Of a stretch of DNA of 10,541 nucleotides, positions 1 to 5,831 are shown in pieces. The DNA is taken from the NCBI GenBank assembly GCA_944372725.1, contig CALWAA010000022.1, positions 1-10,541 on the forward strand, written 5' to 3'. The DNA comes from an uncultured Bacilli bacterium (GTDB lineage: Bacteria; Bacillota_I; Bacilli_A; RF39; UBA660). Positions within the stretch are counted from its first letter, which is position 1. Every line of letters begins with the position of its first letter. A program made the position numbers and the translations under genes. Under the pieces are notes generated by a model. The model saw only the letters and a list, made by a program, of their open reading frames with translations, made no database searches and had not been told where the DNA came from.

Positions 1-233
1 AACCAAGATATAAGTATTTGGAACAACTTCCTCATACTAACCACACAACCCTTTCTATTGTTTATCAACCAAAACCCTTAGGAGTAAAGGAGTAAGACAA
101 ATAGTAGGAATTATCTGGTAGACACCAGGCCTAATGCTCAAGACTTTATTATGAAAGATAATATATAAAAAAGCAAGAAAAACCGTTCGACAAAATTCGA
201 CGCTTTGTCGAAAATATTAAAAAAACACCTTAG
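1..233. other. Left-edge region without a convincing gene
   Basis: I see no supported gene here. Two short open stretches exist on the plus strand: one entering from the left edge and ending at TAA 93-95 (about 30 codons), and one from about 88 to a stop near 166. Neither has a ribosome site or a recognisable motif. They could be remnants of a decayed gene or the tail of a gene outside the window. A small 5-bp hairpin (CTGGT-AGAC-ACCAG) lies at about 116-129. The only strong structure is the hairpin at 186-212, listed separately. Confidence 0.4.
186..212 (-). terminator. Hairpin downstream of the XRE remnant, made of 0A-box-like repeats
   Basis: Perfect 9-bp inverted repeat TTCGACAAA (186-194) and TTTGTCGAA (204-212) with a 9-nt loop that itself contains TTCGACG. 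Read on the minus strand it lies 22 nt after the stop of the XRE remnant and is followed by CGGTTTTTC and, a little further on, a T-run, so it can act as an intrinsic terminator. Each arm also contains TGTCGAA, which fits the Spo0A box consensus TGNCGAA from B. subtilis, and the loop holds a third near match. Terminator is the simpler reading; a Spo0A site is the alternative. Confidence 0.5.
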
Positions 234-530
234 TTATTTATGATATTTAGGACTATCAATTTTACCTAAGAGGTAGTCAGCCGAAATGTTATAGGTTTTG
301 CAGATTTGATATAGAAATGGTGTAGCTATAATATTTTTTCCTGTTTCATATTTTGATATTGTAGATTTATCTGTCTTGATAAAATTTGCTAATTCTAATT
401 GTGTAAGTTTATATTCTTTTCTAAAAGATTTCAATCTTTGGCCGGATATTATTTTATTTATTTCTTTTAGTGAATTATTATAATTTTTTTCATTTGTTAA
501 TCCGAATATATAATCTATTGAAATATTCTG
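234..530 (-). pseudogene. 5'-truncated tandem-HTH XRE-family regulator
   Basis: The C-terminal part reads as a complete XRE/HTH_3 DNA-binding domain (SFRKEYKLTQLELANFIKTD, then STISKYETGKN and NISADYLLGKID), ending at TAA 234-236. The usual-looking start would be a TTG at 432-434, but it has no Shine-Dalgarno sequence. The frame stays open upstream through INKIISGQRLK and, before it, NISIDYIFGLTNEKN, which matches the last helix of a second XRE domain. The original protein therefore probably had two HTH domains. Homology stops exactly where the inverted end of the 531-761 element begins, and there is no in-frame ATG or GTG up to the stop at 600-602. The missing first helices are not found on the far side of the element, so the 5' part appears deleted, not just interrupted. 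Expression as a single-HTH protein from TTG cannot be excluded. Confidence 0.72.
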
Positions 531-761
531 ACCTATGGACAGTTTTGAATAAACCCAGTGTTTATGCGGATTTATGAAAGAAAAAGTACGCCCAATAACT
601 TAGAAAAATTATACTTATTTATAACTTTATTTAGTAAATTATGAAATACAAATGAAAAATGAGAAAATTACTACACGCAAAAAAATTTTTCTCGTTTTTT
701 TCATTGATAGAGTTCAGTTTCCGAACTCATATATCATAAAGTTGAAAAACTGTCCATAGGT
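531..761. mobile_element. MITE-like or IS-remnant element with 16-bp inverted ends
   Basis: ACCTATGGACAGTTTT at 531-546 is the exact reverse complement of 746-761. The 199 bp between the ends have no coding frame of note. They contain a run of A and T tracts and a hairpin of about 6 bp (GAGTTC ... GAACTC, about 710-728). This is the architecture of a non-autonomous element or of an internally deleted insertion sequence. I could not see a target-site duplication in the flanks (ATTCTG on the left, AAGCAA on the right), which agrees with the flanking XRE gene having lost sequence. No transposase is encoded in the window, so the family is unknown. Confidence 0.6.
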
Positions 762-765
762 AAGC

Positions 766-805
766 AAAAAATGTAGACTTTATCTTTTTTAAACTATCTA
801 CATTT
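766..805 (-). terminator. Intrinsic terminator of the rpiB-DUF1146 operon
   Basis: Perfect 9-bp stem formed by 769-777 and 797-805 (AAATGTAGA / TCTACATTT). On the minus strand it is followed directly by a T-run (complement of A766-A771). It lies about 22 nt past the DUF1146 stop codon and only 4 bp from the right end of the 531-761 element. Confidence 0.72.
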
Positions 806-827
806 ATATTACTTTATAAAAGTGTTT

Positions 828-1010
828 TTAATTAATAAAAGCTAAAACAAAATTAGTAAGAAGATAACTAAGAGCAAAGCTTAAAGTTAAAACTAATAAT
901 TTTGCTTCTATTACTTTTCCTCTTTTCATAAACTTTTCCCAGTTTATGCCATTAAAGATAAAGATAGAAAGCAAAGTAAAGAAAACATATAAGTATATAT
1001 CAACACCCAT
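828..1010 (-). CDS. DUF1146 family small membrane protein (YwzB-like)
   Basis: 60 residues with two hydrophobic segments (about 4-21 and 36-58) separated by a short basic stretch, FEK-like 'NWEKFMKRGKVIEAKLLVLT'. That loop and the following segment match the DUF1146/YwzB pattern, in which a conserved N-F/W-E-K-F motif precedes a basic patch and the second membrane helix. The function of this family is not known. The ATG (1008-1010) overlaps the rpiB stop codon by one base (TAATG on the minus strand), so the two genes are translationally coupled. In B. subtilis, rpiB (ywlF) and ywzB lie on either side of the upp-atp region; here they are adjacent. Family assignment is fairly secure, role unknown. 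Confidence 0.78.
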   Translation of the reverse strand: MGVDIYLYVFFTLLSIFIFNGINWEKFMKRGKVIEAKLLVLTLSFALSYLLTNFVLAFIN

Positions 1011-1459
1011 TAATGTTCTTCCTCATACATCCTAATTGCTTGTACTCTTTTTAAATGTCTTTCTTCACTTGGAGCTTTCGTAGTAATAAAAGTATCAATC
1101 ATTTCTTTTACTAAATTAAAATCCGTTGTAACTTCACTACCTAATGCTATAACATTAGCCCCATTATGATTTTTTCCTTTGAAAGCATCATCAACACTGA
1201 CTGCCCTAACACAGCGTATTCCTTTCACTTTATTGGCAGCAATACTCATGCCAACTCCAGAGCCACAAATTAAAATACCTAAAGAACCCTTATTATCTCT
1301 AACCATTTCTCCAAGTTTAAAAGCAAATTCAGGATAATCATCTAAAGGACTATTAGATAAACCAATATCTTCTACATCAAGTTCATTTTCTTTTAAATAA
1401 TGAATTACTTTTTCTTTCAATTGAACCCCTCTATGGTCACAACCAATATATATTTTCAA
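1010..1459 (-). CDS. rpiB: Ribose-5-phosphate isomerase B
   Basis: 149 residues in the RpiB/LacAB sugar-phosphate isomerase family, interconverting ribose 5-phosphate and ribulose 5-phosphate in the cytosolic pentose phosphate pathway. Visible landmarks are the N-terminal GCDHRG (residues 6-11), the loop CGSGVG with the presumed catalytic Cys65, and NHNGANVIALGS (residues 97-108). Length is normal. I start at TTG 1457-1459 (MKIYIGCDHRG), five codons inside the longest frame, because GGGTGAT (1466-1472 on the minus strand) sits 6 nt upstream of it and family members usually begin with MKI. It leads a two-gene operon with DUF1146 and is divergent from tatD. A LacA/LacB-type galactose-6-phosphate isomerase is less likely because only one subunit gene is present. 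Confidence 0.9.
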   Translation of the reverse strand: MKIYIGCDHRGVQLKEKVIHYLKENELDVEDIGLSNSPLDDYPEFAFKLGEMVRDNKGSLGILICGSGVGMSIAANKVKGIRCVRAVSVDDAFKGKNHNGANVIALGSEVTTDFNLVKEMIDTFITTKAPSEERHLKRVQAIRMYEEEH

Positions 1460-1533
1460 AATATTATCACCCAACCTAATTTTAACAAAGAATAAGAAAA
1501 AAGAAAATAAAATCTCTTTAAGTAGACTTAAAC

Positions 1534-1562
1534 TTTACTTAAAACTAAAAATAATTTATAAT
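1534..1562 (+). promoter_or_regulatory. Sigma-A-type promoter of tatD
   Basis: TTTACT (1534-1539), 17-bp spacer, TATAAT (1557-1562). Transcription would start near 1569, giving a leader of only about 11 nt before the ATG at 1580, with GGTGAT (1570-1575) as the ribosome site. Confidence 0.65.
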
Positions 1563-1579
1563 TATTTTCGGTGATTATT

Positions 1580-2329
1580 ATGTTTACAGATACCCATTGT
1601 CATATTTATAAAGAGTATTATGAAAATATTGAAGAAGTACTAAAAAATGCGAAAAAGAGTAATGTAAATAGAATGATTAATAATGGTTGTGATAAAAAGA
1701 GTAATGAAGAAGTATTAGAGTTAACTAAAAATTATGAAAATATCTATGGAGCCATAGGCATCCATCCAGAAAATATTGAAGAATATAAAGAAGAAGATTT
1801 AAAGTGGATTGAAGAAAACTTAAAACAGTCAAAAATCATTGCTATTGGTGAAATAGGACTTGATTACCACTATACAAAAGAAAATAAAACAGAACAAATA
1901 AAATTATTAGAGCGTCAACTTAAAATTGCCGAACAATATCATTTGCCCGTTATTATTCACTCTAGAGAAGCAACTGAAGATACCATTAATACTTTAAAAA
2001 AATATAAAGTAACAGGCGTTATTCATTCTTTTTCCGGTTCTCTAGAAACAGCGAAAATATATATTAAAATGGGATATTTATTAGGTATCAATGGTGTAAT
2101 AACATTTAAAAACTCTAAATTAAAAGATGTAATAAAAGAAATCCCATTAGAAAGTATCGTTTTAGAAACAGACAGCCCTTATCTTACACCAGAACCATTT
2201 CGAGGTAAGAAAAATGAACCAGCAAGAATAAAAGAAATAGCAGAGTTTATATGTGATTTAAAAGGGATATCTTTGGAAGATTTAACAACAATTACCAACC
2301 ACAATATTAAGCGAATTTTTGACATTTAA
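1580..2329 (+). CDS. tatD: TatD-family metal-dependent DNase / hydrolase
   Basis: 249 residues, a full-length TatD/YcfH TIM-barrel hydrolase. Metal ligands expected for the family are all visible: DTHCH (His6, His8), GEIGLDYHY (Glu91), IHSRE (His127), IHSFSG (His149) and ETDSPYL (Asp198). Characterised relatives are magnesium-dependent 3'-5' exonucleases or DNases of the cytosol; the physiological substrate in Bacilli is not settled. The longest frame begins at a GTG (1571) that overlaps the ribosome site GGTGAT, so I place the start at ATG 1580 (MFTDTHCH). The gene has its own promoter and is followed by the 3D-domain gene, as tatD (yabD) precedes yabE in B. subtilis. Confidence 0.92.
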   Translation: MFTDTHCHIYKEYYENIEEVLKNAKKSNVNRMINNGCDKKSNEEVLELTKNYENIYGAIGIHPENIEEYKEEDLKWIEENLKQSKIIAIGEIGLDYHYTKENKTEQIKLLERQLKIAEQYHLPVIIHSREATEDTINTLKKYKVTGVIHSFSGSLETAKIYIKMGYLLGINGVITFKNSKLKDVIKEIPLESIVLETDSPYLTPEPFRGKKNEPARIKEIAEFICDLKGISLEDLTTITNHNIKRIFDI

Positions 2330-2347
2330 TACGTTTTATGATATGAT
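2319..2347 (+). promoter_or_regulatory. Strong sigma-A promoter for the 3D-domain gene
   Basis: TTGACA (2319-2324) with a perfect 17-bp spacer and TATGAT (2342-2347). The -35 element lies within the last codons of tatD. A ribosome site AGGTGA follows at 2361-2366. Vegetative expression is inferred. Confidence 0.78.
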
Positions 2348-2372
2348 TAAGTTACCAATGAGGTGAAGAAGA

Positions 2373-2942
2373 ATGTTAAGTAAAAGCAAATTTTACTTGA
2401 ATTATATATTAAAAATTGGTGTTATCGTTGTAGCTTTATTTGCTCTAAGTGCATCCACATCAAAAACTAAAAACTACAGTACTAATGAAAACATCAATAA
2501 AAGCGTTGATTTAGGAGCAATGGCTATCTACATCAATAAAGAAGAAGAAGCAAGAGCAAATGAAGAAGCAATGCAAACTTATCTTTGGGGAGCATTAGAT
2601 AGTTATACTGGTGATTTAACCGGATATGGTGCAGATTGTGCATTATGTACAGGACGCCTTGCTTGTACCGGACTAGATGTAAGTGATGGCACAGATACCT
2701 ATATTGATAACACTTATGGTGAAGTAAAAATCGTTGCTTCCTCAAAAAATCTAGCATGTGGTAGTATCATTCGTTTTGAAAGCAAAAGAATTAGTGATGA
2801 ACCAATCATTGCCATTGTGCTTGACCGTGGTGTATTAGGAAATGATATTGACCTTTTAACACCGAGTGAAGAATACGCTTACAATTATGTAGGTAGAAGT
2901 AGTATTACTTATGACGTATTAAGATTTGGATGGGAAAAATAA
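2373..2942 (+). CDS. Secreted or membrane-anchored 3D-domain cell-wall protein (YabE position)
   Basis: 189 residues. A hydrophobic segment (about 11-28) acts as a signal peptide or anchor, followed by a polar linker containing EEEARANEEA. The C-terminal half (about 73-189) is a 3D/RlpA-like domain of the type linked to lytic transglycosylase activity on peptidoglycan. The hallmark VLDRGVLGNDIDLL (149-162) supplies two of the conserved aspartates; the first is not at its usual place, where VASSKNLACGS stands instead. Four cysteines (89, 92, 98, 129) could form disulfides outside the cell. B. subtilis YabE, at the same place between tatD and ksgA, carries DUF348 and G5 domains ahead of its 3D domain; here these are absent. 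ATG 2373 has a well-placed AGGTGA. Activity is inferred from the family only. Confidence 0.8.
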   Translation: MLSKSKFYLNYILKIGVIVVALFALSASTSKTKNYSTNENINKSVDLGAMAIYINKEEEARANEEAMQTYLWGALDSYTGDLTGYGADCALCTGRLACTGLDVSDGTDTYIDNTYGEVKIVASSKNLACGSIIRFESKRISDEPIIAIVLDRGVLGNDIDLLTPSEEYAYNYVGRSSITYDVLRFGWEK

Positions 2943-2955
2943 CCCATCTTTCTTT
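2929..2955 (+). terminator. Terminator with the 3D-gene stop codon in its loop
   Basis: GATGGG (2929-2934) and CCCATC (2943-2948) form a 6-bp stem followed by TTTCTTT. The loop AAAAATAA contains the TAA stop at 2940-2942. The stem is short, so partial read-through into rsmA is likely; I see no clear separate promoter for rsmA. Confidence 0.55.
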
Positions 2956-2971
2956 AGATTTGAGGGATTTT

Positions 2972-3751
2972 ATGGAAATTAAAGCCAAAAAGAGTTTAGG
3001 CCAAAACTTTTTACAAGACGAAACTGTTTTAAAAAATATAGCAAATTCTATTAAAACAAACAAAAATGATTTAATCATTGAAATAGGCCCAGGAAAAGGC
3101 GCTTTAACAAAATATTTAAAAGAAAAAGGAAGCTTTTTAATTTGCTACGAACTAGATGAAAGATTAAAGGATATTCTAAAAAAGTATGAAGATGATAAAA
3201 CCAAAATCATCTTTAAAGACTTTTTAAAAGCAGATATTCTAGAAGATAGCCAAGCTTTTGAATATGAAAACATCTATATCATCGCTAATATTCCCTATTA
3301 TATTACAACACCAATCATTAAACACATAATTAACTTAGAAAAATTAAAAAGTATGACTCTTTTAGTTCAAAAAGAAGTCGCCGAAAGGTTTACTGCTGCA
3401 CCAAAAGTTAAAGCTTATGGTTCCTTAACTGTTTATTTAAACTACTATTTTCATATTCAACACTTATTTGATGTAAGTAGATTTGCTTTTAATCCTGTTC
3501 CTAAAGTAGAAAGTGCCGTCATTAATTTTGAAAGAAAAAAGGAAAAACCAATTGTTAAAGAGGAAGAAATATTTTTTAAATTAATAAATGATGCTTTTAA
3601 AATGAAAAGAAAAACTCTAAAAAACAATTTAAAAGAATATGATTGGTCAAAAATCAAAAAAATTTTAGAGAAAAACAAATTAACCGAAAATGTCCGTGCC
3701 GAAGAACTAAGCTTAGATATATTTGTAGAAATTGCAAACATCCTATCTTAG
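2972..3751 (+). CDS. rsmA: 16S rRNA (adenine(1518)-N6/adenine(1519)-N6)-dimethyltransferase
   Basis: 259 residues; dimethylates two adjacent adenosines in the 3'-terminal hairpin of 16S rRNA using S-adenosylmethionine, late in small-subunit assembly. Landmarks: AKKSLGQNFLQD at the N-terminus, SAM-binding EIGPGKGAL (37-45), catalytic NIPYYITTP (106-114) and FNPVPKVESAV (173-183). The longest frame begins at 2930 inside the previous gene; the true start is ATG 2972 (MEIKAKKSLGQ) with GAGGGA a few bases upstream. Also called ksgA; loss of function gives kasugamycin resistance in many bacteria. In B. subtilis rnmV precedes ksgA, and it is missing here. yabG follows 52 bp downstream, as in B. subtilis. 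Confidence 0.95.
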   Translation: MEIKAKKSLGQNFLQDETVLKNIANSIKTNKNDLIIEIGPGKGALTKYLKEKGSFLICYELDERLKDILKKYEDDKTKIIFKDFLKADILEDSQAFEYENIYIIANIPYYITTPIIKHIINLEKLKSMTLLVQKEVAERFTAAPKVKAYGSLTVYLNYYFHIQHLFDVSRFAFNPVPKVESAVINFERKKEKPIVKEEEIFFKLINDAFKMKRKTLKNNLKEYDWSKIKKILEKNKLTENVRAEELSLDIFVEIANILS

Positions 3752-3803
3752 TTTTTTTATGTCTAAAATTCATATTAAATCATATATTTTAATGGTGAAT
3801 CTA

Positions 3804-4580
3804 ATGAAATTAAAAAGGGGAGATTTAGTTACTAGAAAAAGTTATAACCATGACACAGTATTTAAAATAACCAATATTAAAAATGATATTTATTATTTAA
3901 AAGGAGTAGAAGTACGCCTTTATGCTGATAGTCCCGAAGAAGACTTAGTAAAATATTTAGAAAAAGAAACTGTTGATTTAATTGAAGAAATAAAAACACC
4001 AGAAATACCCGAAGATAGAAGTGAATATTTTTATTTACCAGCCAAAATATTACATATTGATGGTGATAAAGAATACTTAGAAAAATGTTTAAATTTTTAT
4101 AAAAAAAAAGGCGTACTTGCCATCGGAAGAAAAATAAGCGAAGACCACGTTTATGAAGCCATTTTACCTCTTTTAAAAGAATTTAAACCAGACATTGTTG
4201 TAATAACTGGCCATGATGCCTATTATCGCAAAAAAGGTCGAGCTGATGATTTAAAAAACTATAAGAATTCAGCCAATTTTATTAAAGCTGTAAAAGTAGC
4301 AAGAAACTATGAATTTTCCCATGAAAAACTAGTAATTATCGCAGGTGCTTGCCAAAGCAATTATGAAGAGTTAATTAAAGCTGGTGCCAATTTTGCTTCA
4401 AGTCCTAAAAGAATTAATATTCATGCTCTCGACCCTGCGATTATTGCTACAACCCTAGCTCTAACCGAAAGAAGTAAAGAAATCAATTTATTAAGTTTAC
4501 TTGATAAAACCAAATATGGCCACAATGGAATTGGTGGCTTAAAATGCAATGGCCTCATGTATGTAGGCTATCCTAGATAA
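3804..4580 (+). CDS. yabG: Sporulation-specific protease YabG
   Basis: 258 residues. YabG is a cysteine-type protease of the mother cell that processes spore coat and morphogenetic proteins such as SpoIVA in B. subtilis. The N-terminus (MKLKRGDLVTRKSYNHDTVF) forms a small beta domain; the protease part holds ITGHDAYY (His137) and AGACQSNYEE (Cys183). The 46-residue spacing of this pair equals that of the His and Cys reported as essential in B. subtilis YabG, as I remember that work. The start at ATG 3804 is chosen because GGTGA (3795-3799) sits 4 nt upstream; longer frames reach back into rsmA. CATATATT at 3781-3788 resembles a sigma-E -10 element, but I see no matching -35. Stop TAA is followed at once by the veg ribosome site. 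Confidence 0.92.
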   Translation: MKLKRGDLVTRKSYNHDTVFKITNIKNDIYYLKGVEVRLYADSPEEDLVKYLEKETVDLIEEIKTPEIPEDRSEYFYLPAKILHIDGDKEYLEKCLNFYKKKGVLAIGRKISEDHVYEAILPLLKEFKPDIVVITGHDAYYRKKGRADDLKNYKNSANFIKAVKVARNYEFSHEKLVIIAGACQSNYEELIKAGANFASSPKRINIHALDPAIIATTLALTERSKEINLLSLLDKTKYGHNGIGGLKCNGLMYVGYPR

Positions 4581-4591
4581 GGAGGTTTTGA

Positions 4592-4804
4592 TTGAATACC
4601 AATCATATCAAAGAAGAAATAGAAAAAAATATAGGTAAAAAAGTAGAAATAAAAGTATTTGGAATGCGCGGTAAAACAAGTACTTATAATGGCTTAATAC
4701 ATGCTATTTATCCTAATTTATTTACAATACTAGAAAACAATATTGAAAAAAGTTTTACCTATCGTGATGTACTAATTGGCGATATTAAGATAAAATATAT
4801 GTAA
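4592..4804 (+). CDS. veg: Veg family protein
   Basis: 70 residues, slightly shorter than the 86 of B. subtilis Veg. The family pattern is visible: an N-terminal helix (IKEEIEKNIGKKVEIKVFG), then KTSTYNGLIHAIYPNLFTI and a final YRDVLIGDIKI strand. In B. subtilis Veg is an abundant small protein that affects biofilm genes; its biochemical role is unclear. The start is TTG at 4592, supported by AGGAGG (4580-4585) with 6-nt spacing. It lies 11 bp behind yabG, the same neighbour as in B. subtilis, so the two are probably cotranscribed; the next gene has its own promoter. Confidence 0.85.
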   Translation: MNTNHIKEEIEKNIGKKVEIKVFGMRGKTSTYNGLIHAIYPNLFTILENNIEKSFTYRDVLIGDIKIKYM

Positions 4805-4809
4805 AACAC

Positions 4810-4838
4810 TTGCAAGTTTAATAATTTTGCTATAAAAT
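4810..4838 (+). promoter_or_regulatory. Sigma-A-type promoter of spoVG
   Basis: TTGCAA (4810-4815), 17-bp spacer, TAAAAT (4833-4838). The predicted start near 4844 falls on the first base of the leader hairpin. I did not find a convincing sigma-H promoter, the type that drives spoVG in B. subtilis. Confidence 0.6.
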
Positions 4839-4843
4839 ATAGG

Positions 4844-4859
4844 TAAGTTGAAAAACTTA
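4844..4859 (+). promoter_or_regulatory. spoVG: GAAA-tetraloop hairpin in the spoVG leader
   Basis: TAAGTT (4844-4849) pairs with AACTTA (4854-4859) across a GAAA loop, ending one base before the ribosome site GGAGGG. Placed at the predicted mRNA 5' end, it could protect the transcript or tune ribosome access. Inference from position and pairing only. Confidence 0.5.
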
Positions 4860-4875
4860 GGAGGGAAGAATATTT

Positions 4876-5133
4876 ATGCAAATTACATCAGTAAACGTTC
4901 GCAAGATCGAAAAAGAAGGCTCAAGAATGAAAGGTATAGCATCAGTGCTATTAGATGATTCTTTTGCTATTCATGACATCAGAATAATTGAAGGAGACAA
5001 TGGTTTATTTATAGCTATGCCTAGTAGAAAAACGGCTACTGGTGGATATAGAGATATCGCTCATCCAATTAATCCAGATGTACGTAAAATGTTCGAAGAT
5101 GCTATTTTAAAAGCATACAATGAAGCTGAATAA
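4876..5133 (+). CDS. spoVG: SpoVG RNA/DNA-binding regulator
   Basis: 85 residues, close to the usual length. The conserved SpoVG core is clear: ITSVNVRKI (3-11), MKGIASVLLDDSFAIHDIRI (18-37), LFIAMPSRKT (44-53) and YRDIAHPIN (58-66). SpoVG proteins are site-specific nucleic acid binders that affect septation during sporulation in B. subtilis and virulence genes in Staphylococcus and Listeria. GGAGGG lies 10 nt before ATG 4876. The gene is monocistronic: it has its own promoter and leader hairpin and a strong terminator right after the stop. In B. subtilis many genes separate veg from spoVG; here they are neighbours. Confidence 0.96.
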   Translation: MQITSVNVRKIEKEGSRMKGIASVLLDDSFAIHDIRIIEGDNGLFIAMPSRKTATGGYRDIAHPINPDVRKMFEDAILKAYNEAE

Positions 5134-5134
5134 G

Positions 5135-5155
5135 ACTTGGGAAACCAAGTTTTTT
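5135..5155 (+). terminator. spoVG terminator
   Basis: Perfect 6-bp stem ACTTGG / CCAAGT with a GAAA loop (5135-5150) followed by TTTTTT. It starts one base after the spoVG stop codon. Confidence 0.9.
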
Positions 5156-5182
5156 CATAAATAAAAATATTTTTCATAAAAT
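5155..5182 (+). promoter_or_regulatory. Candidate sigma-E promoter of yabP-yabQ
   Basis: CATAAAAT (5175-5182) matches the sigma-E -10 consensus CATACAHT at 7 of 8 positions. A partial -35, TCATAAA (5155-5161), lies 13 bp upstream and fits KMATATT at 5 of 7. Transcription would start just before the yabP ribosome site. In B. subtilis yabP and yabQ are sigma-E dependent. Confidence 0.35.
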
Positions 5183-5202
5183 TTATTAAAAGGAGAATAT
5201 TT

Positions 5203-5490
5203 ATGGAAAATAAAGAAATAATTGAATTTGGCTCACACGAATTAAAACTAATAGACCGAAGAGAAATATCTTTAACCGGAATTAAAAAAATAACCAGTTT
5301 TGATAGTGAAGAATTTTTACTAGAAAGTAATATGGGAGTAATACTAATTAAAGGTTCTAACTTAGAAATAATGAAGCTAGACACTCATGATGGCAATGTC
5401 AAAATAAAAGGTAAGATTAATGGATTTAATTATTTAGATAACAAAGAAAAAAGCAAAGAAGAAAGTATTATTTCCAAATTATTTAAGTAA
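5203..5490 (+). CDS. yabP: Sporulation protein YabP
   Basis: 95 residues of the YabP/YqfC family. Recognisable core: HELKLIDRREISLTGIKKI (13-31), TSFDSEEFLLES (32-43), then GVILIKGSNLEIMKLDTHDG (45-64) and the KIKGKINGFNY strand. YabP is needed for normal sporulation in B. subtilis and is made in the mother cell; its molecular role is unknown. AAGGAG (5190-5195) precedes ATG 5203. The stop overlaps the yabQ start by one base (TAATG). B. subtilis yabP is preceded by the S4-domain gene yabO (hslR), which is absent here. Confidence 0.9.
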   Translation: MENKEIIEFGSHELKLIDRREISLTGIKKITSFDSEEFLLESNMGVILIKGSNLEIMKLDTHDGNVKIKGKINGFNYLDNKEKSKEESIISKLFK

Positions 5491-5831
5491 TGACTGCAAA
5501 TATTCAACTTATCTCTTTAATAGTATCCTTTCTTTTTGGCTTTATCTTTTATTATCTTTATAAAATCAATTATATAATTATCAAAGGAAAAAAAAGATTT
5601 TATCAAAGTTTAATTACAATCTTATTTATGTATAATATCGTTTTATTATATATTATTATGATATTTAATATTAATCACGGAATATTTCATATATATTTTT
5701 TTATCATGATTGCCCTCGGTTTTTTTACTAATTTAAAATGGTCAAAAAGAATGTTAAAAAATGTAAAATTCCAATCATTTATTGAAAAAATAAAAAAGAA
5801 ATGTTATACTATAAAAAATAGGGGTGATTAA
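5490..5831 (+). CDS. yabQ: Spore cortex biosynthesis protein YabQ
   Basis: 113 residues, mostly membrane segments (about 5-25, 38-60 and 64-82) followed by a basic tail. Identification rests on this architecture and on lying between yabP and divIC, which is the conserved arrangement; the N-terminal segment with FLFGFIFYYLYKI is typical of YabQ. B. subtilis YabQ is about twice as long and is required for cortex formation; this copy lacks the long C-terminal part. It begins by translational coupling with yabP. Its last codons contain the divIC promoter and overlap the annotated divIC start. Confidence 0.8.
   Translation: MTANIQLISLIVSFLFGFIFYYLYKINYIIIKGKKRFYQSLITILFMYNIVLLYIIMIFNINHGIFHIYFFIMIALGFFTNLKWSKRMLKNVKFQSFIEKIKKKCYTIKNRGD
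5782..5810 (+). promoter_or_regulatory. Internal sigma-A promoter of divIC, inside yabQ
   Basis: TTGAAA (5782-5787), 17-bp spacer, TATACT (5805-5810). The start near 5817 would give a leader of about 7 nt before GTG 5824. It allows divIC expression independent of the sporulation genes. Confidence 0.68.

Noticed and set aside
1..33. Minus-strand ATG at 33-35 running off the left edge
   Set aside because: Only about 11 codons visible and no good ribosome site.
3..166. Short plus-strand frames at the left edge, suggesting a gene tail
   Set aside because: About 30 and 25 codons in different frames, no recognisable motif; could be a decayed gene but not supportable.
708..730. GAGTTC/GAACTC hairpin as a group II intron domain V or terminator
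   Set aside because: It lacks the domain V pattern and any T-run; more likely an internal hairpin of the element.
531..761. Inverted repeats as part of a CRISPR or attachment site
   Set aside because: Only two copies in inverted orientation and no integrase; the layout fits transposon ends better.
2533..2757. Minus-strand open frame within the 3D gene
   Set aside because: Low-complexity leucine/histidine-rich shadow of the plus-strand gene, with no ribosome site.
3457..3741. Minus-strand open frame within rsmA
   Set aside because: Antisense shadow of conserved rsmA codons, no motif.
4810..4875. Riboswitch in the spoVG leader
   Set aside because: The leader is too short for a known aptamer; only a simple hairpin is present.
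5061..5384. Minus-strand open frame across spoVG and yabP
   Set aside because: It spans the spoVG terminator and two well-supported genes on the other strand.
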